Positions 17,202-27,394 of a stretch of DNA of 64,000 nt are shown here, piece after piece. Origin of the DNA: Pseudoalteromonas viridis (GTDB lineage Bacteria; Pseudomonadota; Gammaproteobacteria; Enterobacterales; Alteromonadaceae). Every line of letters starts with the position of its first letter. The first letter of the stretch is position 1. The position numbers and the translations under genes are program-made. The notes under the pieces were generated by a model, which did not search any database, was not told where the DNA came from, and saw only the letters and a list, made by a program, of their open reading frames with translations. Where the stretch lies: assembly GCF_017742995.1 (NCBI RefSeq), contig NZ_CP072426.1, positions 310,001 to 374,000 on the forward strand. The letters run 5' to 3'.

Positions 17202-18053
17202 TTATTGCTCTGCAGCACTATCCTCACATCCTCTGGCGTACTCCAAAATGATGATCAGGTTACAGATAAACCATAAGTCCTTGATGATAAATAGGCCTAA
17301 GCCATCTATTAAGCTGGTATCTGAAAATCCGCCCTCAGCCGTAAACAAAAAAGTTTGGGTCATAATGAACACGGCACCGGTTCCTGCTAATCCAATAAGT
17401 ACCAGATAACGCTTTCTAAACCAGATCCCCACACCGAGTAGAATAGCAAAACCAAGATCGTAGATACCAATCAGATCAGACGCCGTTTGTACGCTAAACA
17501 ACGCATATAACCATGACATAAACGGCGAAGTCTCAACCAAAGGAACTATTGCTTTAGCTTCTAGCTCGAGAAACTTCATACCGCCTATCCAGAACAACAC
17601 AATCGCGACTGGCATATAATTCATCAATGCATGTGTACGCTTGGTTATCCGGCTGCCAAAGCAAAGATAGAATGCCAATGGCAAAAGTGCAAAATACTTG
17701 ATGATCCCCTGACCAGAACCAATTACGGGAAATCCGCCATGCTCAGCTATCCAACGGCCAGAATCAAATAAGGTTAAAAGCATAATGACACTCAGCATCA
17801 TCAGCAGGCCAAACTGGGGTCTTCGAAGTACCGAAAAATAGGGTGCGGCTGCTACCGTTATTCCGGTCAGCAAAAAGAAACCTCCCCAAAATAACCCCAA
17901 GCTTTGCGACGAATAAATATCTGTCATTGAGTAAAAGCCAAATGCACTTTCAATATAACGCGTGTGTCCGCCAAGGACAAAAGAGCTGCCGATAACAATC
18001 AGGGTTAAAGCCAGGACATAGGTAATTATTTTATGGTTAGTTGAGTGAGACAT
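17202..18053 (-). CDS. DUF417 family membrane protein (RclC/YkgB-like)
   Basis: The 283-residue product has about seven to eight hydrophobic segments. The central stretch NYMPVAIVLFWIGGMKFLELEAKAIVPLVETSPFMSWLY is the signature region of DUF417, which includes E. coli RclC, a reactive chlorine resistance membrane protein. It is longer than RclC (about 197 aa), with extra N-terminal membrane segments. It is monocistronic here, without the other rcl genes. Function is unknown beyond the family link. Confidence 0.75.
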   Translation of the reverse strand: MSHSTNHKIITYVLALTLIVIGSSFVLGGHTRYIESAFGFYSMTDIYSSQSLGLFWGGFFLLTGITVAAAPYFSVLRRPQFGLLMMLSVIMLLTLFDSGRWIAEHGGFPVIGSGQGIIKYFALLPLAFYLCFGSRITKRTHALMNYMPVAIVLFWIGGMKFLELEAKAIVPLVETSPFMSWLYALFSVQTASDLIGIYDLGFAILLGVGIWFRKRYLVLIGLAGTGAVFIMTQTFLFTAEGGFSDTSLIDGLGLFIIKDLWFICNLIIILEYARGCEDSAAEQ

Positions 18054-18237
18054 CGTTTTCCCAAAATAGTCGGTGTCCCTAGAAGACCGGTAAAACTGAA
18101 CTTTATTTCACAGTAACTTTTTGTTTTCTGAAAAAAGCGTCATGCTTAGTTTGCCTATAAAATTTGAAACTCCTATTTTTTGTGTAGTAAGGTGAGCGAT
18201 TAAATGTATGGCAACAAGCCAAGTACCTAAGAAAAAA

Positions 18238-18323
18238 GGGCAACACCTTTTGAATCAAAACCGTGTTGCCCCTGGTCGGTCCACTGTCACTTTAAGTTGC
18301 CTGCGAAGAAAACAACTTAAAGT
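18238..18323 (-). terminator. Two hairpins after the S8 protease gene
   Basis: GGGCAACAC (18238-18246) pairs with GTGTTGCCC (18263-18271), and on the minus strand this is followed by a U run from the A run at 18232-18237. A second hairpin, ACTTTAAGTTG (18289-18299) with CAACTTAAAGT (18313-18323), lies directly after the stop codon and may protect the 3' end. Confidence 0.7.
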
Positions 18324-18329
18324 TATGCC

Positions 18330-20123
18330 TTAGTTAGTTTGTGCTTTAAGGCTTACACCGCTGTAGGCGCTGTAGCCATGCAACATGATGTGGTAAGTTC
18401 CCACCGAAGGACTGTTGAATGTACATTCTTCGTTGTTACCACCTTTATACGGGCGGCAACTGAAAGCTGTGGTCGTCGGCTTATCAGCCCAACGTACATA
18501 CAAGTCAGCGTCACCAGAGCCACCACTCATTGTGAAGGTTACTTTGCTCACACCACTGGTAACGTTAAATGTATAAAATGTCTCGCTACCTCTGTTGCCA
18601 CTCAAGCTTGTCTTCGCAACGCCATCCTCTAGTTCATTGCCACTTATACCTTTCAGCGCGGCGTCAACAGCGGCTGACGCATCTACAATACCAGTACCAC
18701 AGCTTGAACAAGTAGCGGGGAAGCTACGGGTTGTATTTTTTAGGATACTTTCGACTTCATCGGGTGATGCAGACGGTTTAGCTTGCTTGATAAGCGCCGC
18801 TACACCTGCAACATGCGGTGCAGCCATTGATGTACCTTGTGAGTATGCATAACTATCACTTGACGGACCGTTGCTGCCAGCGTTGTAAGTAGACAAAATA
18901 CCTTCCGGATCATTCGCAAAACTTTGCGCGCCACCTGGTGCGGCTACGTCGATGTTTGAACCGTAGTTTGAGTAGTAAGCGCGACCACCGTTACGGCCCA
19001 CAGAAGCAACATTGATGATGCCAGAGCAGTTACCTGGATTGAAATTGGCAGAGTTTGAGTTGTCATTACCCGCTGCAATTACAATAGTAGTACCGTTAGC
19101 ACGCGCCGTGTTAATAGCACTCTGAGTAGTTGAGCTACATGCACCGCTACCACCTAAACTCATGTTAATTACATCAGCCGGGTTTGCATTCGACGGTACG
19201 CCAGATACTGAACCACCTGATGCCCAGATGATACCGTCTGCGATATCCGAAGTCAGACCACCGCATTTACCTAGCACACGAACAGGGACCACTTTCGCGT
19301 CGTATGCAACACCGGCAACCCCTTCACCATTATTAGAAACCGCCGCAACCGTACCTGCTACATGTGTACCGTGCCAACTTGAACTGCGTGCACTATGCGT
19401 ATAGCCACACTCGTTTGTTGAAACTGCATCGCCCGGGTCACGTGCATCGCTATCGCGGCCATTGCCATCGTTTGCAACGGACAGATTAGAGATCATGTCG
19501 TAACCTGGCAGAATGTTCGAATTCAGATCCGCATGAGGGCGATAGCCCGTATCAAGTACAGCGACGACTACGCCGCTACCAGTCGCTTTGTCCCAAGCTG
19601 CTGGCGCGTTGATACCGCCTGCATTCTCAAAGTAATGCCACTGATCTGAATAGCGCGGGTCGTTTGGCGTTGCGAAAGGCTGTAGCATTTGGTCAATCTC
19701 GATGTACTCGATGTTACCGGTTGCCGCTATTTCCTGCATTAGCGTTTGCGCTTCTGCCGCTGTCAGCTTTTTGTTAACTCGCATGACGTGATGGTTGCTC
19801 AGTGCCATTTTGCGTACGTAGCTTGTTTTAAGCGACGATTTTTTCTTACTTTTGAAGTTTTTAACAAAGCTCTGAGCGCGTGAGTTCATCATAGCAGGGG
19901 ACATATCAGCCTCTGACACAGACATAAGCTGGTTGCTGTTGTCCTTGTATTTAATGATAAACTGAGTACCTGCAGTGTTTTGACCTTGGATCTTTTGGCT
20001 TAGTTGCGCCACGTTTAATCCGTTATTGATGGCTTCAACGCTGTTTGCCATTGCATTAGAAGCGCCAAACATGCCTGAAATAGCCAGTGCGATAGCGCCG
20101 ATTTTTAGATTATTAGTTGTCAT
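18330..20123 (-). CDS. Secreted subtilisin-like serine protease (S8) with a PPC domain
   Basis: An extracellular endopeptidase of 597 residues. It has a signal peptide (1-26), an inhibitor I9-type propeptide (about 50-150), the S8 catalytic domain (about 160-490) with Asp191 in VLDTGY, His251 in HGTHVAGT and Ser432 in GTSMAAPHVAG, and a C-terminal pre-peptidase PPC domain (about 505-597, GDADLYVRW). PPC domains are usually clipped off or bind protein or cell surfaces. Secreted proteases of this type are abundant in Pseudoalteromonas and digest marine proteins. It is followed by a strong terminator and transcribed alone. Confidence 0.95.
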   Translation of the reverse strand: MTTNNLKIGAIALAISGMFGASNAMANSVEAINNGLNVAQLSQKIQGQNTAGTQFIIKYKDNSNQLMSVSEADMSPAMMNSRAQSFVKNFKSKKKSSLKTSYVRKMALSNHHVMRVNKKLTAAEAQTLMQEIAATGNIEYIEIDQMLQPFATPNDPRYSDQWHYFENAGGINAPAAWDKATGSGVVVAVLDTGYRPHADLNSNILPGYDMISNLSVANDGNGRDSDARDPGDAVSTNECGYTHSARSSSWHGTHVAGTVAAVSNNGEGVAGVAYDAKVVPVRVLGKCGGLTSDIADGIIWASGGSVSGVPSNANPADVINMSLGGSGACSSTTQSAINTARANGTTIVIAAGNDNSNSANFNPGNCSGIINVASVGRNGGRAYYSNYGSNIDVAAPGGAQSFANDPEGILSTYNAGSNGPSSDSYAYSQGTSMAAPHVAGVAALIKQAKPSASPDEVESILKNTTRSFPATCSSCGTGIVDASAAVDAALKGISGNELEDGVAKTSLSGNRGSETFYTFNVTSGVSKVTFTMSGGSGDADLYVRWADKPTTTAFSCRPYKGGNNEECTFNSPSVGTYHIMLHGYSAYSGVSLKAQTN

Positions 20124-20570
20124 AATAGTTTTTCCCTAGATTAGTTGTTGTTCCTTCCGTCCATGATTCCGTACAGAAGGCACTTGAAATGTAAACACCG
20201 AGTTACCCTTTGTTTAAATTACTTTTACTTATATAACATATTGATTTGAGCATAAGGGTTGAACAAAATTCACACAGAATATTGATTTGTAATAATTAAT
20301 TCATATTTCGGAAGGTTGTTATGATATATTTTTCATGTAAATGAATGTAAACAGCTAGTGATAAAATATTAGACTAAATAGGCTGTCTGAGCCTGTAATC
20401 TGTACAGAATGAGCATCAATGAAAACAAGGTTTGTGCTGTTATGCGTCAGGTAAGCTTAGTTATGTGGTTTATTTTCCAATCCTTTTTTACTATCTTGCT
20501 AAAAACTCTGAATGAAGTTTGCTTATACCAAAAACAAACCTGAACAGACTTAAAGCGCGTAATGAGCAAA
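20124..20570. other. Intergenic region upstream of the S8 protease
   Basis: About 450 bp, AT-rich, with no gene visible. It contains the S8 protease promoter region and the 3' side of the M43 protease transcript. Confidence 0.5.
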
Positions 20571-20602
20571 AAAGCAGCATCTATTTCAGATACTGCTTTG
20601 TG
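20571..20602 (-). terminator. Terminator after the M43 protease gene
   Basis: AAAGCAGCATCT (20571-20582) pairs with AGATACTGCTTT (20588-20599) with one G-U-type position, and the A run before it gives a U run on the minus strand. Confidence 0.7.
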
Positions 20603-20614
20603 CTTTCAGGTAAC

Positions 20615-23600
20615 TTATTCTTGTTCACGACATTGCTGTGCATCAAAATCTACAACAATACTGGTGTTTTCAGTGTTACCTGAGATCTTAAGATAAGACC
20701 AGTAATCAGCTCCGGCCGCGATTTGAATGCATTCAGTAGTAGAGCCTGAGTTTGACTCGGCATCTTTGTCATTATCGCTTGGCCAGCCACCGTTTTTGTA
20801 CAGTATGTGCAAATTGCTACTGCCGTGTGCCGTTGTTATCGCCACATTTTGAGTAGAGGTGATGTCACCAATCGACAGCCATAAGGTGCCATCTCCGCCC
20901 AAACACTGTGCCTTGCCAGGCTCCAGCCGGCCGCCGCTTATAGGCTGCTGAGTAGCACACGCATTGGGAACTGTGCCGACGTTATCTTGCTTGACGATTT
21001 CTACGGTATAATCTTCAACTTCACCGTCACCAATCGAGCCACAGGCACTTGATGGCGCGCCGTTATACTTCATTGCAATACGCAGTCTCGCTTGGGTACC
21101 TGCCATATTGTCTGGCACATTGATTGTCCCCGTCACAGCACCTTTACCAGAAACATCAGACATAACCTCTTCAGATTCTTCAAACTGACCGTTGTTATTA
21201 AAGTCTATCCAGGCCACCCAATGTTCGGTGTAGTTTCCGCCCGGCGTAAATGTAAACGGATTTTCTCCTTCATTCAGTTTGATGGTCTTAGCCGAGAAAT
21301 CACTGTAGCCGTTCGCCTGAGAAGGGTTGCTGAATGCGCCACTTTGTACGTTCGCTATCCATTCATACTTGGTATTACCGCTGGTGGTGCAATATTCGAG
21401 TGCGTTAATCGTGACTGTAGCTTGTGCACTATGGCGCAGCCCGTCGTTATCAGTAACCTCAAGTGACGCAATATAGTCTCCCGCTTCTGAATAACTATGA
21501 ACCGGGTTGGCTTCGGTACTCGTATTACCATCGCCAAATTGCCATAAGTAGCTGACAATATTGCCATCCGTATCCTCAGAGCCTGCACTACTGAAGCTAA
21601 CAGCGTTACCGAGCATTGCAGAGTAGGGGCCATTAGCTTGTGCTATGGGTGCAATATGCTCTGCTTTAATTTCAGCAATTGCAGTGTCACTGGCAAGATT
21701 ACCGTCATTGTCTGTTACGCTGAGTTTTACAGTGTAAACGCCGGCATTTTGATAAGTATGAACCGGGTTTGCAGCCGTCGAGGTATTGCCATCGCCAAAC
21801 TCCCAGAAGTAACTCACTATGCTGCCATTGGAATCGTTTGAGCCGTTGCTGCTAAACTGAATTGAGCCTGAAAGCACAGCACTGTAAGGGCCATTGGCTT
21901 GGGCAACGGGCAGCTGTGAATCTGCGGCTCGTTCGTAATAAACAACCAATGACGCTCCGCTGTATTCAAGGAAAGGGTCGATCATAATGTTCAGTTCACC
22001 GCCGCCAGCATTGAATTCGCAGTACTCACTGTGTCTTGGCGCACTGAATGGGCCGCAATCGTGGTTGTCCGATGTAGGCACCGAGTTCATGCTCACGTAA
22101 GCATCCGGGTCGCCCTGATATCCGCCAGGTATAACGGCAACCGTGCGCAAGGCATCCGAAGGTACGCTAAACTGATAGGTCTTGGGTTCAACGCCTTTAG
22201 CTGACTCAAGGTCGGTGATCTCAGCTAAAAATACCCGCTCACAACCCGCGCACAGCGTATCATCTGTGCCAGAGATCACACTCAAAGTCGCATTAGAATA
22301 GGCACTAAAGGCATCGATGGCCGTATGATACGACTCAGTGTTTGAAGGCGCAGAAATCGTGACCAGCTCAGGTGAACCTGCGCTTCTAAACGAAATAAAG
22401 TCGGCCTCCCAGTTGTCGCCATTTTTAACCGGGGCTTTGCCTTTGGATACATACATGTCCGGGTCTTCATCGTAACCGTCCAGATAAAAGGCAACGGCCT
22501 GAGTACCTTCAGGCACCGAGATCTCATAGTTATCTACTTCACCTTTTTGGCCAGACAGATTTGTAAACGACTGAATGACATCGCCCTTTGGTGGCAATAC
22601 CGCGCCTGATGTGCCATCCCAGGGGTGATCGGCATTACTGGTATATTCTTCAAGGCCCACAGCAATAAGGTTGGCGTTTGACCAAAGCGTAGCACGTGCC
22701 GGACCATGCAGGGCAGCGGTCATTCTGTCTACCTGATCACTGGTGAACATGGCATAGTTATCAGAGTAGTGCATAAAGTTTTCTGTGTTTGTTGGCTGGC
22801 CCAGGCAGTTTTTGGCATTGTTTTGTAAAATGCTGCTACTCATTTGTGGCGTATCACACGAGCCATCACCGGTGGCGTTACAAAACGCTTCTGAATGAAT
22901 GGTACAGACATCGCCGTCAAAAGTGTGGGGCAGGTTAAGCCAGTGACCGAACTCATGGGTTAGCACTGAGCGGAAATTTTCACTTGTGTTGGCACCCACA
23001 TAGTCGCCATTATAAACAACGCGCGATAGCCCATTTTGTGACATGCTCAGCTGAGGATACCAGGCAACACCCGAATTATTGGTTGAACCATCATCGTACA
23101 AGTCTTGCTGAATATAGATGTTCATGTACTTAAAGTTATCCCAGGCGTCGGCAGCAATCTGGTCATCAACACCGCTGCCTTTACCGTAACCTGCTTTTTG
23201 CGGATGTCGCACAATACCATTGGTAGGCTGACCATTTGGGTCTTTTTTGGCAAGCACAAATTCAATATTCAGATTTTCGCGTATTGCCTGAAACTCCGGT
23301 GCAATAGGGCCGTCATCGGTGATCAGACCCAGAAAATCCTGATTTGATTTGTTCAAACCATCAATCACTTTTTGCTCGGTTAAGCAATAGGTACCAGACT
23401 CACAGTTGTACCTGTCACCATATATATGCACCACGACCGGAATATAGTAACGCCCAGGAACACCATTGCCATTTTCTGCCGCCAGGTCGTCCTGACTCGC
23501 AAGCTCAGACATAATGTGCGTTGCAAAACTGGAACTCAAAGAGCGTTGCCGAGCATTTTCTTTTTGGATAGCCGACCAGTCCTGTGAATTGTGATCAGTA

Positions 23601-23800
23601 CCACAGATCTGCCCAGCATGTTTGTGGCTGGCCGATGCTGTACTTAACAGCAGTGAGTCGCTCGACATATGCTGGTTTGACTCCAGGGATTGTCCGGCTA
23701 AAACCGCGCCAGATGACAACGTAGTCAATACAATCGCGCTCGCCCGATACAGTGTTTTTCTGGCAAATAGTTTTGCCAACGCACGTTTAGCAAAAGGCAT
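20615..23800 (-). CDS. Secreted M43-family metalloprotease with PKD, GEVED and PPC-like domains
   Basis: A zinc endopeptidase of the cytophagalysin/pappalysin type, 1061 residues. A signal peptide ends near residue 36 (GAVLAG). The catalytic domain (about 115-375) has HEFGHWLNLPH at 282-292 and a Met-turn region NFMHYSDN. After it come two PPC-like beta domains (about 405-630), two PKD domains (about 645-815, each with FxFGDGNTSTxANPVHxY), a GEVED domain (about 820-950, with GEVEDYTVEI) and a final PPC-like domain. The accessory domains suggest binding to insoluble protein or polysaccharide. AGGAGA precedes the ATG. It is monocistronic. Confidence 0.93.
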   Translation of the reverse strand: MPFAKRALAKLFARKTLYRASAIVLTTLSSGAVLAGQSLESNQHMSSDSLLLSTASASHKHAGQICGTDHNSQDWSAIQKENARQRSLSSSFATHIMSELASQDDLAAENGNGVPGRYYIPVVVHIYGDRYNCESGTYCLTEQKVIDGLNKSNQDFLGLITDDGPIAPEFQAIRENLNIEFVLAKKDPNGQPTNGIVRHPQKAGYGKGSGVDDQIAADAWDNFKYMNIYIQQDLYDDGSTNNSGVAWYPQLSMSQNGLSRVVYNGDYVGANTSENFRSVLTHEFGHWLNLPHTFDGDVCTIHSEAFCNATGDGSCDTPQMSSSILQNNAKNCLGQPTNTENFMHYSDNYAMFTSDQVDRMTAALHGPARATLWSNANLIAVGLEEYTSNADHPWDGTSGAVLPPKGDVIQSFTNLSGQKGEVDNYEISVPEGTQAVAFYLDGYDEDPDMYVSKGKAPVKNGDNWEADFISFRSAGSPELVTISAPSNTESYHTAIDAFSAYSNATLSVISGTDDTLCAGCERVFLAEITDLESAKGVEPKTYQFSVPSDALRTVAVIPGGYQGDPDAYVSMNSVPTSDNHDCGPFSAPRHSEYCEFNAGGGELNIMIDPFLEYSGASLVVYYERAADSQLPVAQANGPYSAVLSGSIQFSSNGSNDSNGSIVSYFWEFGDGNTSTAANPVHTYQNAGVYTVKLSVTDNDGNLASDTAIAEIKAEHIAPIAQANGPYSAMLGNAVSFSSAGSEDTDGNIVSYLWQFGDGNTSTEANPVHSYSEAGDYIASLEVTDNDGLRHSAQATVTINALEYCTTSGNTKYEWIANVQSGAFSNPSQANGYSDFSAKTIKLNEGENPFTFTPGGNYTEHWVAWIDFNNNGQFEESEEVMSDVSGKGAVTGTINVPDNMAGTQARLRIAMKYNGAPSSACGSIGDGEVEDYTVEIVKQDNVGTVPNACATQQPISGGRLEPGKAQCLGGDGTLWLSIGDITSTQNVAITTAHGSSNLHILYKNGGWPSDNDKDAESNSGSTTECIQIAAGADYWSYLKISGNTENTSIVVDFDAQQCREQE

Positions 23801-24456
23801 AGATGTTCTCCTGTTGTTGATTTATTTGTTAACAAGCTTTATTGATAAGCGTGTTCTGCTCACCGCCAAGTTAACTTGTAGTGTTATTATTATTGGTACA
23901 CTGAGTACCTTTGAGCTTTGCCCAGGCCACATCAAAACCCATTACTATCAGTCTCCTAGCATGGAATAACTGATCGCTGGTGGATTTTCATCCGATACAA
24001 AAGCTAGATGTAACTTACACCAATGAAGTTATATTGTATACAGTATAATTTAACATTTTGCATAATTGTTATTTTGGAGAGGGAGGGCAGGCGTGCCTAA
24101 AAGAAGGTTAATGGATTGTTTTTGGTGGTAATGTTGAGGGAGCAAACGACAGGTTTGGTTTGTAACAAGTTCGGTCAACAGCAGGGCTTTTTCTAGAGCT
24201 GAAGTCTTGCATAGCAAACTTAAACAACTGGCCACTGAGTTTGCAAAGTAAACCACCAAGGGCTACTTCATCATGATCACTAACATTTGTTAATTTGAGT
24301 TCAAAGTCCGGTATTCACGTTTAATCTCTGATGGGTACCTGCCTGAAAATACTCAACTTGAGGGTAGCTAAGAGCGCTCCATAGTCTTACATCGCTCGTC
24401 GGTTTCTGTGAGAGCAAAAGCAAAATTATGGAGTAGGGGTTTAGGTGTAAAGTTTT
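23801..24456. other. Intergenic region, no gene seen
   Basis: About 650 bp holding the M43 protease promoter region. A 69-codon minus-strand frame at 24050-24259 has no ribosome binding site or recognisable family and I do not call it. A palindrome-rich stretch near 24031-24051 (TATTGTATACAGTATAAT) may be promoter sequence. Confidence 0.45.
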
Positions 24457-25413
24457 CTATAAAGTAGGTCTTCTGGTGATTTTTTTTAACGCTTCAAATT
24501 CTAATTTCGTAAAGTGGAATCTGAACTCATCGAGTAATTCTGGCTTGAATTTAGATGCTTCTATTAACTGATAAATGTTTAAGGCCATTTCGCTCATAAG
24601 TAGATCTTGCGAAACTTCGGCATATTTTACAGCAATACTCTTACCATCGTGAGAGAGTAGAGCATGATAGGCTTGTCGGTACATTATCCGCACTAGGTTT
24701 CTTATTAGTTTTTTAACTTCACTTAACTCAATATTATGCTCCAGCCCGTCAATAATACCGGTCACGTATTCATCTGCACTCATGCTTGGTATGCAAGTTA
24801 AGATATCACGGAAAGTATTATCTTTGTTCCCTAGAGCTTTACTAACACTTTTGAGCTCATCGAATTGATCAATAGAACTAGGAATGTCTTCAAGCTTATC
24901 ATCAGGAAGAAGGATGATAAGATACTTTAAGAGATGGTCCAAATTAGTTTTAAATTGCTCATTCTTAGTATGGTGGCCTATTACAAATATAGATACAGCT
25001 ATGTCAAAGCTCCCAGAGGGTGAAGCATCAAGGTTTCTGCTTAGGTATTTTATCCTAGCTCTCAGCAGTTCGAATTCCTCTTTCTTTCTTAGGATATCCT
25101 GCGTTTGAGCTAGCTCTTTTTTGCTGGTCAGCCAAGTTCGGTATAGCAGATAGATAGTCGCTAATAACAATATCGGCGTCAGCATATTGTTCATGTAAAC
25201 AGCACCATCTACCCAGTCCTTGATATTTCTGTTGTTGGGGTCAAATCCAAACTTATCAAAGTACTCAATAAGGATAATGGCAACCGCTAAGAAGAGTGGA
25301 ATGATGAAATGCATACTGTAAGGGTCTTTTTTTAAACCTTTTGTAAGTGCTTTCCAGGACAGGCCGACAGCGATCAAGGTACCGAGGAAAAGACATTGAG
25401 ACATCCAGGACAT
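24457..25413 (-). CDS. Unrecognised membrane protein with a cytoplasmic helical domain
   Basis: The 318-residue product has three predicted membrane segments near residues 4-20, 33-50 and 73-93, then a charged coiled-coil-like linker (about 95-125) and a long, mostly helical soluble domain. I recognise no family. The layout of short membrane anchor plus helical sensor recalls some phage-defence membrane proteins, but no catalytic motif supports that. Its neighbours are also unrecognised, and the three genes form a small hypothetical cluster between conserved secreted-protease and asd regions. Confidence 0.6.
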   Translation of the reverse strand: MSWMSQCLFLGTLIAVGLSWKALTKGLKKDPYSMHFIIPLFLAVAIILIEYFDKFGFDPNNRNIKDWVDGAVYMNNMLTPILLLATIYLLYRTWLTSKKELAQTQDILRKKEEFELLRARIKYLSRNLDASPSGSFDIAVSIFVIGHHTKNEQFKTNLDHLLKYLIILLPDDKLEDIPSSIDQFDELKSVSKALGNKDNTFRDILTCIPSMSADEYVTGIIDGLEHNIELSEVKKLIRNLVRIMYRQAYHALLSHDGKSIAVKYAEVSQDLLMSEMALNIYQLIEASKFKPELLDEFRFHFTKLEFEALKKITRRPTL

Positions 25414-25560
25414 CTTTAAACTCCTTTTATCTAAATTCTCAATATATCAGGAAACCTCATATGTTTCAGCTGAACCCATTTGTTTGATATGAACGCCTTT
25501 ACAGACTATCGAATGTAACTTACTGTCTGTTATGTATGTAGGACATTCAGGAGGGATACA

Positions 25561-25791
25561 GTGAATTACTCTATAAAACATACATTCCTAGTTGTCATTG
25601 CAGTAATAGTGCTAATTGTGAATGTGTTCGATCTTAACCCCTTTGTAGCAAAAGCTGGCGAATTCGCATATTCGGCGAAATATTCTAGTGAATGGCAAAA
25701 GCGAAATATTCAGCATGCTCAAGTCATTAAAAAGCGTTGGCAGCACCTAAAGAAAAGACGGCGCGGCCAACGCTTGGATTTATCTTTTTGA
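25561..25791 (+). CDS. Small basic single-pass membrane protein
   Basis: A 76-residue product starting at GTG with a strong AGGAGGG element 7 bases upstream. One hydrophobic segment covers about residues 8-24, and the C-terminus is strongly basic (KKRWQHLKKRRRGQR). The last 12 bases overlap the end of the convergent gene at 25780. Function unknown. Confidence 0.55.
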   Translation: MNYSIKHTFLVVIAVIVLIVNVFDLNPFVAKAGEFAYSAKYSSEWQKRNIQHAQVIKKRWQHLKKRRRGQRLDLSF

Positions 25792-26415
25792 GACAACAGC
25801 CTTTAGCAGGTCAAGTGAATATTCATAGTCCGTTGCAAGGTTTTGCGCATCTTCTTTCGCCCAGCCATCCTCTTCCAGAAACTGCTCCAACATGTCTGGT
25901 TCAAATTGGCTATCGGAGTAAAACACTGATTGGATGAACAAAAACCAGCGCTGCTTATCTGAAGGGTGTGTATATCCCGTAGACTTATTCGCTAAATTGG
26001 AAAACGAACGCAAAGCACCTGATGCTTCCGAAGTTAACCAATCCTCAAGTGATTTATCTTCAGCAGTGAGTTCATAAGAAAAGTTACCTTTATCATTTGC
26101 TTTATCTAGAACGGATGCTGCGAAGTCGCAAAGCACTGCATTATATTCAGCTTCTGAAAGTCGACTTTGTTTTACCGGGACTAAATTAATCAACGAAAGG
26201 GTCTTCTCGTCACTATCTGATAGAATTAGACTCGCAAAGCAAGCCTCTTCAAGGAATTTATTGAAACAATACATTCTGAACCCCGATTCATTCAGTACTT
26301 CTTCTTCCCTTTTTCTATCTCTAATCCACAAAGGGTTTATAGTATCCAAATAATCAGCAAGTTCATCAAAATCGCCTTTGTTAATGGTGATATGTAGATC
26401 TCGTAATACCTTCAT
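25780..26415 (-). CDS. Unrecognised soluble acidic protein
   Basis: The 211-residue product is acidic and helical, with no signal peptide and no motif I recognise. Its style (small, acidic, Trp-containing, standing alone with an odd neighbour) resembles immunity proteins of contact-dependent toxins, but no toxin is adjacent. An AAGGAT element 5 bases upstream supports the start. Confidence 0.6.
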   Translation of the reverse strand: MKVLRDLHITINKGDFDELADYLDTINPLWIRDRKREEEVLNESGFRMYCFNKFLEEACFASLILSDSDEKTLSLINLVPVKQSRLSEAEYNAVLCDFAASVLDKANDKGNFSYELTAEDKSLEDWLTSEASGALRSFSNLANKSTGYTHPSDKQRWFLFIQSVFYSDSQFEPDMLEQFLEEDGWAKEDAQNLATDYEYSLDLLKAVVSKR

Positions 26416-27394
26416 TTCTTATCCTTCTAATACTCAAAATTAAGATACAGCTTGGTATGCTCCTATATAAGCACAAAAACGAACTATTAAATATGATTTT
26501 TATCATACGACAAACGATTAAACACAGACAAGATTGGTTACGCAGCTCCTTTGATAGCCCAAATAATACTGTAATTTGAGCGGGTATTAGCTATCACCAC
26601 AGCCTCAATACGATGGAAATCTTTTGGGCAACCTGGAAAGTCATCTTTTTGGTAATGGTAAAACTGATATTGCCTTGACTGCTACTTTGGTGATAGTGGC
26701 GGGCAATGGCGCTGATCTAAACGTTATGTTTTGGTGACAAGACACGCTCACCCAGTTGCAGCAGGTAACTTGAGTTTGATATAGGCGCGGTCTATTAGCA
26801 CCTTATAGATTCAACTAATCATTCAGCTTTCTCAAACCACAAAAAGTGTTGGCTGCAACAAAAGAAAAGACAGCGTAGCTTTTACTTGGATTTATTTTAA
26901 AGACCGATACTGGTTAGTATCGGTCTTTAAATCATGGCTAGATATAGCAAGTGCTCAGCTCCAGCGAACTACAAGAACATACCAACTTGAAAAGCTTTAT
27001 CCAGGCCCGGCAAAGAAACACAAAAAGACCGCTGAAGGAAGCTTAGTGAAACAACGAGGGTTAGATATATCTCAAGCATCACTTAAAGACCAACCAAGAT
27101 ATAACCCGAGCACTAAACAATGTGTCTATTGGTATAAACGGGGAAAGACGATAAAAACTGGCGCCCGAAACCTTCAATAGGTAAGCACCATCGAGCGACA
27201 AAATCAGACCAACACGTTATTTAACATAATATAAATTATAGGATGTTAATTGCAGGACTGTTATCTGGGTGGTCGCATGACTATTATCTGTGTAATCGTT
27301 ATTAGTTCAAGCTTTGACGTGACCTTTAGATAAACAAAGCACGCTGTTAAGGTGCGTGCATTGTTTATTCTGAGATGTGTTGTTATAGCAAAGC
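26416..27394. other. Long intergenic region with a perfect hairpin
   Basis: About 980 bp without a convincing gene. It holds an isolated 16-bp perfect hairpin at 26896-26931 and several short decayed frames, including one near 27046-27179 reading KQRGLDISQASLKDQPRYNP that could be an old protein fragment. A near-miss to the Ter-like motif (GATGTGTTGTT) is at 27373-27383. Confidence 0.45.
26896..26931. terminator. Orphan perfect hairpin
   Basis: TTTAAAGACCGATACT (26896-26911) is perfectly complementary to 26916-26931 with a GGTT loop. It has A/T runs on both sides, so it could terminate transcription either way, but no gene ends within 480 bp. It may mark a lost gene or a small RNA. Confidence 0.6.

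Noticed and set aside
24031..24051. LexA box
   Set aside because: The palindromic stretch lacks the CTGT-N8-ACAG spacing.
24050..24259. Minus-strand 69-codon ORF
   Set aside because: No ribosome binding site, low-complexity composition and no recognisable family.
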